From the NCBI GenBank assembly GCA_006503535.1, contig QYRS01000003.1, forward strand, positions 3,720,001-3,784,000: a DNA stretch of 64,000 nt, written 5' to 3'. Under the pieces are notes generated by a model, which saw nothing but the letters and a program-made list of their open reading frames with translations, was not told the origin of the DNA and made no database searches. The number at the start of each line of letters is the position of its first letter. Position 1 is the stretch's first letter. The stretch is from Arthrinium phaeospermum (Eukaryota; Ascomycota; Sordariomycetes; Amphisphaeriales; Apiosporaceae). Below are positions 23,458 through 34,923 of the stretch, one piece after another. Both the position numbers and the translations under genes were made by a program.

Positions 23458-24704
23458 ATGGCGGGATACGCCGGAGGCTACCGCGACCGCCGCGACCACT
23501 CGCCCGACTACACCTACAATGGCGGCGCCAGCATGCCGCCCCCTTCGGATCACGTATACGACCGGGGACCATCGCCGCGTCGACTACCGCCGCCGTACCC
23601 GCCAGGATCCGCCACCGATGCCTGGGGCGAACCTCCTCGAGGCGTAGACTACGAACCTCCCACTTCACCCACCTCCCTCCATGTTCCCCGCTCGGCTCGA
23701 TCGCCTCGACCGCGGTCTTTACCTCCACCCATCGGATGGCGGTCATCAGGGTCGCGCGATGGTGACGACGAAGAAGAGTATTACTACAAAGATGATCGGC
23801 GAGACAGGCGGGACCCCCGGGACGGCGGTGGTCGCCAACGGGATCGTTCTCGCTCTCGTCGTGACGACGACCGTGGAGGTGACCGAGATGGAGACAACTC
23901 ATCGCCATTAGAGAAGGCACGCAACCTGTTCAAGGATACGTTTTCGGACTCGACTGCGGGGCTGGGTGTCGGCATGGTCGGCGCCCTGCTGGGTGGACTG
24001 GCGGCACGCGAGGCGGCCGAGGCGACGTCCCACCACGGTCGCCACCACTCGCAGGATAGTAACGAAGAGGCGGCGGCGCGTCGTAACCAAACGCTTGCGA
24101 CCATGGTCGGCGCTGCCGTGGGCGCCTTGGGCGCCAACGCGGTCGAGAAGCGGCTTGAGCTGGGCCGCGATCGCGACCGCGTTGAGCAGGAGAAGTCTCG
24201 GGACCGGGATCGGGGCTATCGGCGCAGCAGCCGTGGGGACGAACACGACAGGGCCAGTTTGGCGTATATGGACCTGAAAAGGAGGAGCGGCGGTGGCGGC
24301 GGCGGCAATTTCGAGTTCATCGAGAAGAGGGAGGTCGTGGGGCGGCCACGGTCTGGGGATGACTATGACCGCCGAGGCGGCGGTGGTGGCGGCGGCAGCA
24401 ATATGCAGATCGTGACGACGCGGCCGCGGTCCAAAGATGACTTTGACCGTGGGAGCGGTGCCGGTTGGGACTGGGTGGACGACGCCGCCGCCATGGAGTC
24501 CCAAACTCGAGGAGGGAGTCTGTCAAGGGCAACGGCCGCGGCGCCTTCGAGAGGGAGATCGACCCGGAGGCGAAGAGCTGGCGCAACGTGGAGGACTGGG
24601 TGTACAGTGACGGAGGGGCTCGGGCGGCCGACCTCGAGAGGGAGAAATTCTACCGGGAACGCGAAAGGAGGCGGAGGAGTGAGGAGCGGCGGTACCGCTA
24701 CTGA
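23458..24704 (+). CDS. Glycine-zipper / Arg-Ser-rich protein (DUF3824-like) with apparent frameshift
   Basis: The frame starts MAGYAGGYRDRRD. It has a Pro-rich N-terminus, an Arg/Asp/Ser-rich middle and two Gly/Ala membrane-like segments of glycine-zipper type (LGVGMVGALLGGLAAREAA and ATMVGAAVGALGANAVEKR). Poly-Gly and charged repeats follow. It resembles fungal proteins annotated with DUF3824; the function is unknown. Coding character moves to another frame near 24510. The first frame runs on to 24786 as low-complexity sequence, while the -1 frame encodes an acidic/basic tail (FEREIDPEAKSWRNVEDWVY) ending ERRYRY at 24704. A one-base deletion in the G/A-rich stretch around 24510-24520 explains this best. 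A GT-AG intron ending there would remove the protein-like WDWVDD segment and is less likely. Confidence 0.65.
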
Positions 24705-25772
24705 TCACTTGTCTCATCGGGGCCCTCTCTGTCTTTACTGGTGTGGTGCGAAGGAACGGCTGGCGATGGGCGTTTGGGAAAGATAAGATGGGAAAAAACA
24801 TATACGGCAGGCGATGGTAATGGGATTTACGATTTTACGACTTTGTTCACATCTACAACTACATATATATCAGCCTTTCAAAGCGGGCAGATTGATTACT
24901 GGGAGGATTTGCTTAGAGCGTCATATCTTTGTTCCCTATACTCATTTACTTAGCTGTCTAGAATCGCCCCTGGTATATATAAACACATCAAGATCTTCTG
25001 TATTTGCTTCAAGTCGATGCTGGTTTCCGGCCCATCCCTGGATGACTAGTATGTACTTGACCTTTATTCATGTCAGTCACTAGTCATTGCCCAGAGTCGA
25101 GCGAGCAACCGGGTCAATCCAATATGATCTCGCGGGTGGTGCAGTACCCTTTAGACGGATCAACCGGATTGAGAGGCTGGATTTTAATATGGCAAAATAA
25201 TCGAACTTAAATCCAATGAAGTCTGTCCCCAAAAGAGGTGACCAAAATTGGGCTTACAGGAAATGATGGAATCCTTTTGACCAGAAGATGCGCAATGATG
25301 CTGTCCGGGTTGGCTGGAGGTGACCTGCGCCACATGTCCACACACCAGCCCGGACCAAGTATCACATTGAGTAAGTGACCAGCCACAGGCGCTGGCCCCC
25401 GTCAGACTATGACGGAACCCGAGCTTCCTTTGGGATATGTACCACTAAGTCTGTTAAAGCTACTGCTGCAGCATCAGGCACGGCGGCACATGAGCTCCAG
25501 TTCACACCACTTGCCTCCCTCCATCCATGTGACATTATAGTATCGTAAATTTGATGTTGAGCTTCTTTTCTTCCTCTCCCTCCTCGATTTGATTAACCTA
25601 CTGGCTACCTACTCTCGTTTCCCCGCCAAACCCGAAACCGACCCGACCGATTTCCCTTTACTTACCTCAACAAACAACAACAACGACACCAGCCACCCAC
25701 CCACCCACCGTCGACTACTACCGAACGTCGCTCCTCGGGTCGTCTCGCTTCTTTCCTTTTTGGGCCAACACC
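24705..25772. other. Intergenic: 3' UTR and ATG27 promoter
   Basis: Non-coding between two + strand genes. The left part is AT-rich 3' UTR-like sequence. The right part is C-rich with CAACAACAAC and CCACCCACC strings just before the ATG at 25773, typical of a fungal leader. Confidence 0.55.
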
Positions 25773-27065
25773 ATGCGGTTCCCTTCGTCGATAAGTCCCG
25801 GCGCAGCCGATGCGACTCTGCTGCTGCTGCTGCTCGCCCCGGCGGCTAATGCCATGCTGCAGTGCGAGTCCATCGTGGCCGACGGGAAAAAGTTCAACCT
25901 GAAACCGCTGGGTGGCGCGCACTCGGTCGTCGTCAGCCAGCTCGACTCGCTCGGCACCAACTTCATCAACACGACCTACACGACCGACGTCTGCCAGTCG
26001 TTGAAGCGCAAGGGGGACGTTGATAGGAAACTACAATGTCCTCAGGGCACGCGAGGTATGTGGTAGCACCCGGTCGCTTTCTCCCCATTACACTACAGAT
26101 CCCATCCCCTCCGCCATGTCTTTTCGAACGAGACGAGGGGATTCTGATGTGCTGACACGTTCTGTTACCTTCTTGCAGTATGCGCGCTGGAGCATTACGT
26201 CGGAAACGACGATAAGAGGGCCGACTCTCTCCACTCCGTATTCCCCATCGCAGGCGAGCTTAAGGGTAAGAACGGTGGCGGGAACCTGGACCACGAGGCC
26301 GTCCGGCTGAGCACGAGCGACTCGAACTCCGACTCGAAGAAGGAGGGCCTGCGACTGATCTTGCGAGGCGGCATACGGACCTTCGAGGACGGGACCCAGA
26401 AGAAGCAGCAGGCCATCATCGAATTCGTCTGCGACAAGGACAAGGAGGGCACCGAGGGCGAGGTCAAGCCCTCGGACGAATACGACGACACGACGAACGC
26501 TGTGGCGTTGTTGGGAAGGGGCTCTCCGACCGACCCTCTCCTGTTTGCCGCTGATGAGGGAGGCGACGGCAACGGCGACGACAAGGAGCCGAAGCCTACC
26601 GGACCGGTGCAGCTCGGGCCCGAGGATCGCGCCTGATCTTCGAGAGCTACGGCGCTCTGGACAGCGACAAGAATATCGATGTACTGCGACTCACCTGGAA
26701 GACTAAGCACGCGTGCGAGAATGCCGCGGATAACGGCGATGAGACGCCGAGCAAGTCTTGGGGTTTCTTCACCTGGATTGTTATCCTGTACGTACCGCTC
26801 TTCTGGCACCGGCTTGAGCTCGAGAACTTTTGTGAGAAACGAAGCTAATCCGATTTTCTACAACAGTGTTTTCCTCGGTACGGCGTCCTACCTCATCTTC
26901 GGCTCGTGGCTGAACTACAACCGCTACGGCGCCCGCGGCTGGGACCTCTTGCCCCACGGCGACACTATCCGCGACATCCCTTACCTCATGAAGGACTGGG
27001 TGCGGCGCGTGCTGAACACCGTCCAGGGCAGCGGTGCCAGCCGAGGTGGCTATAGCGCGGTCTGA
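25773..27065 (+). CDS. ATG27: Autophagy-related protein 27 (Atg27), apparent frameshift in exon 2
   Basis: Exons 25773-26055, 26179-26787 and 26867-27065 are joined across introns of 123 and 79 bp, giving about 363 aa. A signal peptide (LLLLLLAPAANA) precedes a cysteine-bearing mannose-6-phosphate-receptor-like lumenal domain (CESIVADGKKFNLKPLGG, TRVCALEHYV, IIEFVCD). The single membrane helix (FTWIVIL-VFLGTASYLIFGSW) is split by intron 2. A short cytosolic tail follows (YNRYGARGWDLLPHGD) ending in YSAV. Atg27 is a type I membrane protein cycling between Golgi, endosomes and vacuole and supporting Atg9 traffic; YSAV matches the tyrosine sorting signal known from yeast Atg27. The frame hits TGA at 26634-26636 just before LIFESYGALD, which continues one base out of phase. 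One G lost from a GAGGGATCG-like run near 26622-26627 would explain it, so this is a sequence error or a damaged allele. Confidence 0.85.
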
Positions 27066-28259
27066 CTTGGCTTTGGGAGGAAGAAGCAAAAGGATAGAGG
27101 CTACCTAGACTGAAAAAGGTCGTACAGTACATCACAGTACAAGGCAGTTGCAGCATATCGTTAGTGTATTTCTGGCAGTAGTAGAGAGAGCCTACTATTT
27201 TGAAAGTAGGCAATAGGATCCGGCGTTTGCGATTTCCCTTTCCTTTTGCGATTGTGTTGGTTTTTGTCATTTGCGCGGCGAAAGACGAGAAGAAATTGTT
27301 GTTAGGTTGACAGACGCCGGGGGAAAGGGACTCTTCAAGTGTATTATATGTATTTTCCCCCTTGAACAGAGAGAGACGGGCGTCTCTGTGACTGATGCTG
27401 TTCGTTTACGTAAAAGAAGTCGTGTTCTTACGTTTCGTGATCTCCACGTACGGCTTGGCTGTCGGGCTGGGCGGCACGCGTCCAATGTGAAGGGCTACAT
27501 GTTCCTCCTGCGTTGGTCTGGGCTGAGAAGCCCTGGCAGCAGGGCGGAACTGTTCTACTTGTAAAGGCCGGGGATTGGTTTAATGGGATTGCGCACTTAT
27601 CCTTGAGTCTGTCTTAGAATATGGATACTCGTGATGCTTCTTACAGTATGGTAGCAGATTCGCCCCTTTTCCAGTCAGGGATGTTTCTTATGTACATAAC
27701 TGGTTCTCTGGGAAGTGCAGTATCTCCAACCAATATTCAATCGAACCATATATCGCTCTAAGTTCAGAAGGTATGAAATGGAATTGCATTGCAGCAACTA
27801 CTTTTATCGCCGTTCAAGAATGTCTTGGACGGTACGCCGTGATTCTGGACAGGCGTTAACCTACTGTGTCCTAAGGCACTATATGGCATGTCACCGGCTG
27901 ATGCTTTCGCATGAAAATCTTGGACATTATTCTTTTATATCTATTTTCTAACCAAGCACAATGCCGAATACCAAGTCTATGTGGGTACAGTATATATAAA
28001 GGGATAAGTTGGGGATGAAGATGAGGGTGGGGACGCTTCCATGAAACAAGGCCATCATTCTGTATGCCACGGCAAATTGATCCCATACATCTTAGCAACA
28101 GCGGTCGACGTCTGAGCCGAGCCCACCATAATGTTGCCGAATGCTGTGTCCAATCTCTCTAGAGGTGACCGGTACTTGACGATGACTGAACATGGCGAGA
28201 CATCGGAACATGTTGGATCTTCATGGTGGCCCTCACAGCAACACCGCCCAAGGAAGCTG
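27066..28259. other. Convergent intergenic region
   Basis: Lies between the 3' ends of ATG27 (+) and the membrane-protein gene (-). The first few hundred bases are probably ATG27 3' UTR. A protein-like minus-strand tail near 28190-28055 could be an extra exon, but I could not join it with confidence. No other gene is seen. Confidence 0.5.
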
Positions 28260-29379
28260 TCAATGTGCGATGTGCAATATAGAGGGTGAATCGACCGAGG
28301 GGCTCTCTGTTGCAGCAGAATTTCCAGGTGGTGGCTGGGTATCTGCAGGTGCAGGCCCCAGCTTTCTCTGGCTACCGTCAATCCTATCGAGCTCGACTTT
28401 CACTTCCTGGCTTAGGTTCGCAGCCGGTTCCAGGTGAAGGGCGAGTGAAAGTGACTGCGGTCCAGAAGAGTTGGATGTCTCATCAGAGTCATTGGCCAGA
28501 CTTCGTTCGTCTGCACCACTGGCGCTTTCAGGATCTGTTTCGTTGCGAAGCGTGAGAGATGATGCCGCTCTCCTTCGCCTCTCTTGCCATATAGCAACAC
28601 CAACAGTTGCCCCTATGGAGGCGAATATTGCAACAATACCAATGGCAATCGCAATGATTTCATTAGATCCAATTGTGTTTGATCCGCCAGCTGCTTGTGC
28701 GCTTGCTATAAAGAGTGTTAGTCCGTTGTCGTCCGACCTCGTGCCCACTGTTCCGGGCCCGCTACATCTACCATTGCGAGTGGATCGGTAGATCTACCCC
28801 AGACATTCTGTCGGATCGACTACGCGGACCCGGCCGAACATCGTATCAAACAGGCTTGTTGAGAATAGGGATTGGCCAGTGAAATTGACATACCATCACG
28901 CATCGTATCAATTGCGGCACCGGATGTTCCCTGTCATCGCATCAGTCTCCAGTATAACAAGACATAACAAAATAGAGTTGTCTGGGTAACTCACGATCAC
29001 AAAGCTGAGAAAGGATAGCATAAGGACTAGTTCCGTAGGTACAAGGCTCTATCAGTATGGTCAGTCACCAGTCATGGCCTGTCATGATGTAGACATCTAC
29101 CTGGCTTGGGAGGTTGAGTCGGAATATCGTGACCAACGGTGACGGCGCGATGCTTGACGACATGAATTGGAAGGGTTGGGACATTGCATCAAAGCCTCTC
29201 AGCACAGACACAACCTTCGCACATCTGCGGCTGGTTACCACAGGAAGGTTGATGGCTCGCTTGGTGAGGAAGAGAAACGTGCCGGCCATAGGGAGGAAAG
29301 ACAAGACGAAACGAACAGAATCAAGGAACAAGGATGGCAAGAATATGGCAAGGCAGAGAACCAGCATGTCGCCTTCCAT
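28260..29379 (-). CDS. Putative multi-spanning membrane protein, four exons
   Basis: Exons 29379-29101, 29048-28995, 28930-28894 and 28705-28260 join in consistent phases across introns of 52, 64 and 188 bp, giving 271 aa. The ATG at 29379 has good context (AACATGG). The N-terminus is very hydrophobic (MLVLCLAIFLPSLFL). A second hydrophobic segment (LVPTELVLMLSFLSFVI) sits on the small second exon. A clear membrane helix follows (IIAIAIGIVAIFASIGATVG), then a basic stop-transfer cluster (QERRRR) and a Ser/Pro/Glu-rich probably cytosolic tail. I recognise no family. The tiny internal exons keep frame and hydrophobic character, which supports the model, but the 188-bp intron and the N-terminus are the least certain parts. 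Confidence 0.5.
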
Positions 29380-31191
29380 GTTTATTGTGTTGGAGAGTGT
29401 GGAGTGTTGTCTTGAGGTGTTGATATTGAAAATATAGTGTTTAACTGTTGAGTATTCGCTCCCCTACTATACAGTCAACAATAGTGACTTAGACTTGGAT
29501 ATTTCTGCATGGCAACTTGGAGCAAGGAAGCAACGACAAGCCTCCACAGCATCTTGAATGGATAGAAAAGAATGAATGACGAAAACTTACCTGAGATGGT
29601 ACTTTTCTTCAAATACGTTTCTGTGACATACATTCAATGAAGCCTTAAAACATTTCGAAGGGAAAGATGACTACCTACTTAAATAACGACGCGGAAATGG
29701 GAGACCGGAAGACCCTTGTTAGGCACATTCATCGTACTCAACACTGTATATGAGGCGTAATTCACCCCTCAGCAAGAGAGAACAATCAACAATCCAATCC
29801 CCTTCAACCTTCAACCTTCGAAAGCATAACAGCGCAGATATTGTATCACTTCGAAGGTGGCTTCTACATCACTTCATCTGATCGGAGATGCAGCATGCAC
29901 CTGCCGACCAGAGACACCAATCAGAAGGAGCTGTTTCTTTTGTGATTGGTTGTATTGGGCTTATGGGTTTCATGAAATCGGGGTGGCTGTGATTGACAGC
30001 GAGTCTTGGCCGGACACTGAGCACCACGCCAATCAGAAGGAACTGTTTCTTTTGTGATTGGTTGTATTGGGCTTATGGGTTTCATGAAATCGGGGTGGCT
30101 ATGCTTGATAGCGAGTCTTGGCCGGACACCGATCACCCCACATCGTGCCGAGATTCTGTTCCTGAGCGTCGGAATTTTTGACAAGAATTTCCAAGCAGTA
30201 ATGTCGTCATTAGTCATTGGGACGCTGACACTACTGAAGGACTCAAAGAAGGCAGATACCACATCAACCTTTATAGCTCAAGCTCCTTTCGATTAAAACA
30301 GCACGAGAACAAGCATAATTTTCTCGATGAAAACATGAGCGCTGACCAGGAAAGACAAAAAGGACATGCCCTCCCAATCCGCGTCCTATCACTTCCTGAT
30401 CCCAGGTCTAATCCCTAGTATGGCGGTGGGGAAATCGCCCGTCAAAAGTACCTTCCTTTGGGCCTAATGCGGCTGATTGATCTCGGCCACGTGACGGTAA
30501 CCCGCGCCCGGCGACCTGCCAGCCATACATATGGTTTGGTACTCGCTGTGTATTCGCGTTAGTTAGCCACAGCACGAGGCGTTGCCGCCGCCCTCGTCCC
30601 TTTAGGGGCAGACCGCTACAAGATATAGCGGAAAAGACTAGTGTTATATTCCTTTCTTTCGCATGCTCGCGCGTCGGTGGAATGACTGAAGTGAGTCCCC
30701 TGCGAAGTTCTTCCTGACAATACCGGGCCTGCATACTATTCAAGTTTTGATATTGCCTAGTATATTGACCCGAGTCGAAACGATTCCCGAGCACCGAAAT
30801 CGTGTTAAGTACGAAGCTAGTAAAGTGTTGTTCTCACATCGCTCATCACTATAGGCGGCTGCAATTTTGGAATGTACTTCGAGGTGACACGACCGCATCG
30901 CGTGGTTCGGAATCGTCGTCCCAGCTGGCGGCAGGATTAGAGAGACACGACTCTGAGGAGCGTCAGGAGAAATAGGGATATGGAGATACTATCACAGCAA
31001 GAAATATTAAACATCATCTGATCCTATCCCACCGACTTTTGTAATCTTTGGGATTGTACTCGTCGGAAACAACCAGAAGGAGTTGGCAATTGGTAAATAT
31101 CACTTCACAAATTCACACAGTAACTTCTGGATAATATCGTCTCGCGAACTACCGTCTCCTACACCCTAGCTCAACACCAAACCCCCGTTCT
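29380..31191. other. Intergenic region holding a 112-bp tandem duplication
   Basis: The left part is the presumed promoter of the minus-strand membrane-protein gene, with a CAACCTT-type mini-repeat near 29806. The 29917-30132 duplication is annotated separately. The rest up to the dynamin 3' end shows no supportable gene. Confidence 0.55.
29917..30132 (+). repeat. 112-bp tandem duplication with CCAAT motifs
   Basis: Two adjacent copies (29917-30028 and 30029-about 30132) are nearly identical; differences are a handful of substitutions, mostly toward the right end. Each begins CCAATCA and carries TTTGTGATTGGTTGTATTGG 22 bp downstream, giving one forward and two reverse CCAAT pentamers per copy and a 7-bp inverted repeat (CCAATCA/TGATTGG). 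The period is not a multiple of three and the flanking frames change between copies, so it is not a protein repeat. It lies about 540 bp upstream of the membrane-protein gene start. Confidence 0.9.
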
Positions 31192-33455
31192 TCACTTGAG
31201 AATGCGCATGGCCGCGGCGAGATCCTCTACCTTCCGAGCCAGTATACCGCGCCGGCTCTTGCTGCCCTCCGACTCCCCAGCCATATCCTCGAGCTGCTCC
31301 GCCTCCAGATTGATGACCCAGTCCTGGTCGAAGACAGCAAGGGGCGTCGACGGCCCCGTCAGCAGGCCGTGGTCGACGGCCTGCTGGAAGACGTTGTCGA
31401 CGAAGCGGCACAGCGCCAGGTCGTAGTAGGCGTGCAGCTTGTCGTGGATCTCCTGGTTGACGCGCTCGACGTTGGACTGGTTCGCCGCGGCGGCCTTGAT
31501 CACGTTCGGGGTCACGGTGATGGACTTGTCGAAGGGCGAGGCGTTGCTCTTGGGGTGCCCGGCCGCTTTGATGAGCGCGGCGGTGCGGGCCCCTTGGGAC
31601 AGCTGCAGTCGCTCGCTGAATTCCTTGTTGAGCGTGTAGGGTCTCTTCTCCCGTTCGACCTGCACGAGGAGCATGGCTTGGTCCAGGGCGGCCTTGTATC
31701 TGATCAGGACGTCGTCGACTATCGCTGACCAGATCAGCTCCTTGACCCGTGTGTCTGGGCAAGCCATGTCGAGTGCATCGGCGATGAATTGGTGTACCAT
31801 CAGGATGGCCTTGCTTAGGTACGTTCTGGTCATGTCCCCCCATTTGGTGGATTGCTTCTTGAACGCCATCGAAAACACATTACCGCCAAAGGTACCGAGA
31901 TCCATGTTGCGGGACTCCATGTACATAGCGTGGATCCAATCCATCGTGTCTTCGTCGGGGCCGTCCAGATCATCGTCGATGCAGACAATGCCATCCAATT
32001 CCGGGTACAGATCGAGGTCAATTCCGTCAAGCACTGTTTGCACTGCGTCATAGCATATCTCGTCGTCGTGTGCGAGATGTTCTGTCCTCGAAAAGCTTGA
32101 TTCGGTCGACGGGGTCGTCCCGCCGCCCGTGTTCTCGAACTCATGGAGGTGAGAGAATTGGGCAAAGCTATCGTGGAAGTCGTCGCTGAGGTTGACAATG
32201 TGGGTGATGAGACGCATGGTGCTCTTCTCGAAAACGGCTTCGTCGGAGTACCAGCCGTTCAGGGCGGCCTTGACCGCGTCTTGGAACTTCCGGGCGACAT
32301 CGCTCAGATAGAGGCGCTGTTCCCTCTCGCTCTGGCGCGATTGACCCAGGCCGTCGAGTTGCTGTCTTGTCGCGTCCAGTTCAGACTTGACCTGCTTGCG
32401 TATCTTGGGGAACTCGCGCCGAGTGAGCTGTTCTGATAGCTCGCGCAGGCGAGCTCTCAAAGCAACTGGCCCGACGCGGTCGTGTGGTAGACCGCTCCAT
32501 GGGGCCTCTTCGAGGGTCGTGTCGGCTTTCCACTTCTCCAAAGTCTCGTCCGGCCCACGGTTCCTCACGACGTAGTAGCCCAGAGTGAGCGGCCTCTTCT
32601 TGCCCAGTACCAAATCGCAGACCTTCTGCTTCTCGCTGGGTTCCGTGACCAGATCTGGCTTCGTCAGGACACCCAGCGTACGCTCCCCTGTGGGATCGCA
32701 CTGCGACGCCAGTGTGAGAATCTCCTGGTTGTCAATGTGTCCGTTACCAGCGAGTACGGCGAGGATGATGGTTCGGCTATCTTGGATGTACTGCTTGACC
32801 ATCTCAATGACGAGCCCGATGTCTTCTGTCGTAGTGACCCCCTCGTTGGCGTTCCTGAAGATCCCGGGAACATCAATCACCGTGAGGTAGTCTTCGTCTG
32901 GGCCACGCTTCTCAATCCTCAGCACGTCCTTGCTGAAGACTTTCCCCTTGGCGCTGCTGAAATCTGTACAAATTCCCATCGCAACATTCGCCTGTTTCAC
33001 TATCAGTAAGATACTTTTTTCCTAGACGGAACGCACCTGTTTCATTATGCTCGGTAGTTCCTTGCGGAAGTTCTCGATAGTCAGAGAGTCGAAGGTGAAG
33101 TTGCTCAACCTCTTCTTGTGATCGTCTGTCGCATCTGGGCCTGGGATGATGGTCACAGTGACCCGGCTCTCCGGATCACGACGGGAGGTGATCTGGGTGG
33201 CGAACCGGGTGCAGAGGTCGACGCCATGTTCCATGGGCAGGCCGGTCAAAGTCTCCAGTAAGGATGACTTCCCGGAGCTCTGGTCTCCAACTGCCACCAG
33301 CTTGACTGGGAATAAGCATCAAGAAGTCTCGAGAAATCTAAGTAGCATACCTGTGTGAGTGGAACATGCTGGCTGATGTTCCTTTCCCGAAGCTTGTCGA
33401 TCTTCTCGAGAAGAACAGAGCTAGCTAGCCGATCTGAAGTGTGCAAAGCTGCCAT
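31192..33455 (-). CDS. Dynamin-superfamily GTPase (fungal Mx/dynamin-like)
   Basis: Three exons, 33455-33351, 33300-33037 and 32991-31192, are joined across introns of 50 and 45 bp, giving 722 aa. GTPase motifs are intact: G1 GDQSSGKSS (40-48), G3 DVPG (163-166) and G4 TKPD (233-236). A long helical stalk follows, with a C-terminal GTPase-effector-like segment (INQE..LHAYYDLALCRFVDNVFQQAVDH). There is no PH domain, proline-rich tail or mitochondrial presequence. This matches the large fungal group of Mx-like dynamins rather than the conserved Vps1 or Dnm1. The GTPase domain presumably drives membrane remodelling, but the specific role is unknown. The first splice restores VPLTQ-LVAVGDQ. The second intron is unusually short and flanked by a 9-bp direct repeat. 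Confidence 0.9.
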
Positions 33456-34923
33456 ATTGCCAATGAGTCTTATTGAACTTGAGAGTAAGTATTTGTGATC
33501 AAAGTAGACTTAGAACTGTGATGATCTGTTGCTTCACGGTGATAGAAAGGAGGTTGTGCCTGTTTAGGTTGAGAAGACAAAGACCAGTTCTCCAGCGTCC
33601 CTTATATAACGAGCTGTCTGTCTCATATTCACTGATTGATACGTTTCGGTTGGGTATCAAGTGATTGACCTCTCGAATCTTTGACAAAGCTATGGCACAG
33701 AAGTGTAAATACCGGGTTGCAAATGTGGTCGGCCTCCGGCAGGCCTGAGGGCCAGGCTGTGTAACATAACGTGAAATATGATTCGCCCAAACACCAAGGC
33801 GCTGCATAACAGGGAAACGACAGCAACTCTTCGGATGCCACACATTCATTCCTATAGGATGAAACCATTCGGACGTTGGCCCAAATGTCCTCTGCATCGG
33901 AAACTCTGGACATCAATAACGAAAGTGGAATCATCGCTCCCGAACAGTCATAACTGCAAAAAGCTTGGATGGATAAGGGGCCTTGTTCAACATGCCGAGT
34001 CGTTGGATATACAAGCACAATTTCCGCCTGCATGACTAATGATGGGGTAAAGATGCGCGACATACTCGAATCCGTTGATGATGGCAGTTGGCGAAGGCGC
34101 TCTGAGCCATGCCCTGGTGGCGCCAGAATACGCGGGCCGGCGCGCCCAAGACCGCCGCGATGCACCCTGACTGCAACATGGCCGACGCCTGCGGGCTCTG
34201 AAACCCGGCAATGAAAAGAGACAGCCCAGGACTACATTACCGGTTGGTGATTGCAAAATCTTGCGCGTGTTGGGGTCTGACTTCCATGGTATGGCTGAGT
34301 TTACTCTCAGTACAGCAAGGTGATATATCATGTACATAATTTCTTCTTATATCACGACTTTGAATTGACTTGTAGGATATTCACGCTCATCACCATGTTT
34401 CCGCAAGGAACACCATTGAGATATCACACGTTCATTAGATATCTAGTTCTCGTTCTCATCTGGCCTAGAATACACCCACCCCTCTTGGATAACGTATTCT
34501 ACAACTCCGCCGCGCGTGGAGGTTAAGGGGTCATTCATCCTAACTCATCTCTCTCGCCTTGGAGTGCCGTGTGGGAAAAAATGAAACGAAAACAAAAGCG
34601 CATTTTTTAAACAACCCCAGTCGGCCCCCTTTCCCCCTTCTCTCTTCCCTCTCCCTCTTTCTGACATGTCTTGATGTAACACCAAGTTGGAAAGAGTTGG
34701 AAAGAGACGATGAATATAAAAAGAACCTGGACTCCTCCCTGCAATAATTTGGGGTATACGGGAAAACGTGTCGTTCGCATCCATTGGCGCCAGATGCGTA
34801 AGAGAAAATGATAAGAAAGCCGCCCTCTCTTTCCGAATGTACAGTTGTGACACCGTCATGGTCATGCTAATAAAAGGAAAACTGATGCGCCCCTTTCTTT
34901 CTGTCTTTCTCTCTTTCCGATAT
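33456..34923. other. Intergenic: dynamin promoter and SPT20 3' region
   Basis: No supportable gene. The part next to 33455 should contain the dynamin promoter on the minus strand. The right end is the C/T-rich 3' flank of SPT20. Several medium open frames overlap on opposite strands without family resemblance. Confidence 0.55.

Noticed and set aside
28055..28190. Protein-like minus-strand tail (FGNIMVGSAQTSTAVAKMYG) downstream of the membrane-protein gene
   Set aside because: Joining it would need a weak donor (GTAGCC) and a roughly 200-bp intron replacing the natural stop. I also considered an amyloid signalling motif but the match is too loose.
29857..30181. Open frames repeating the peptide FFCDWLYWAYGFHEIG
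   Set aside because: They are translations of the 112-bp DNA duplication; the period is not a multiple of three, so the copies fall in different frames.
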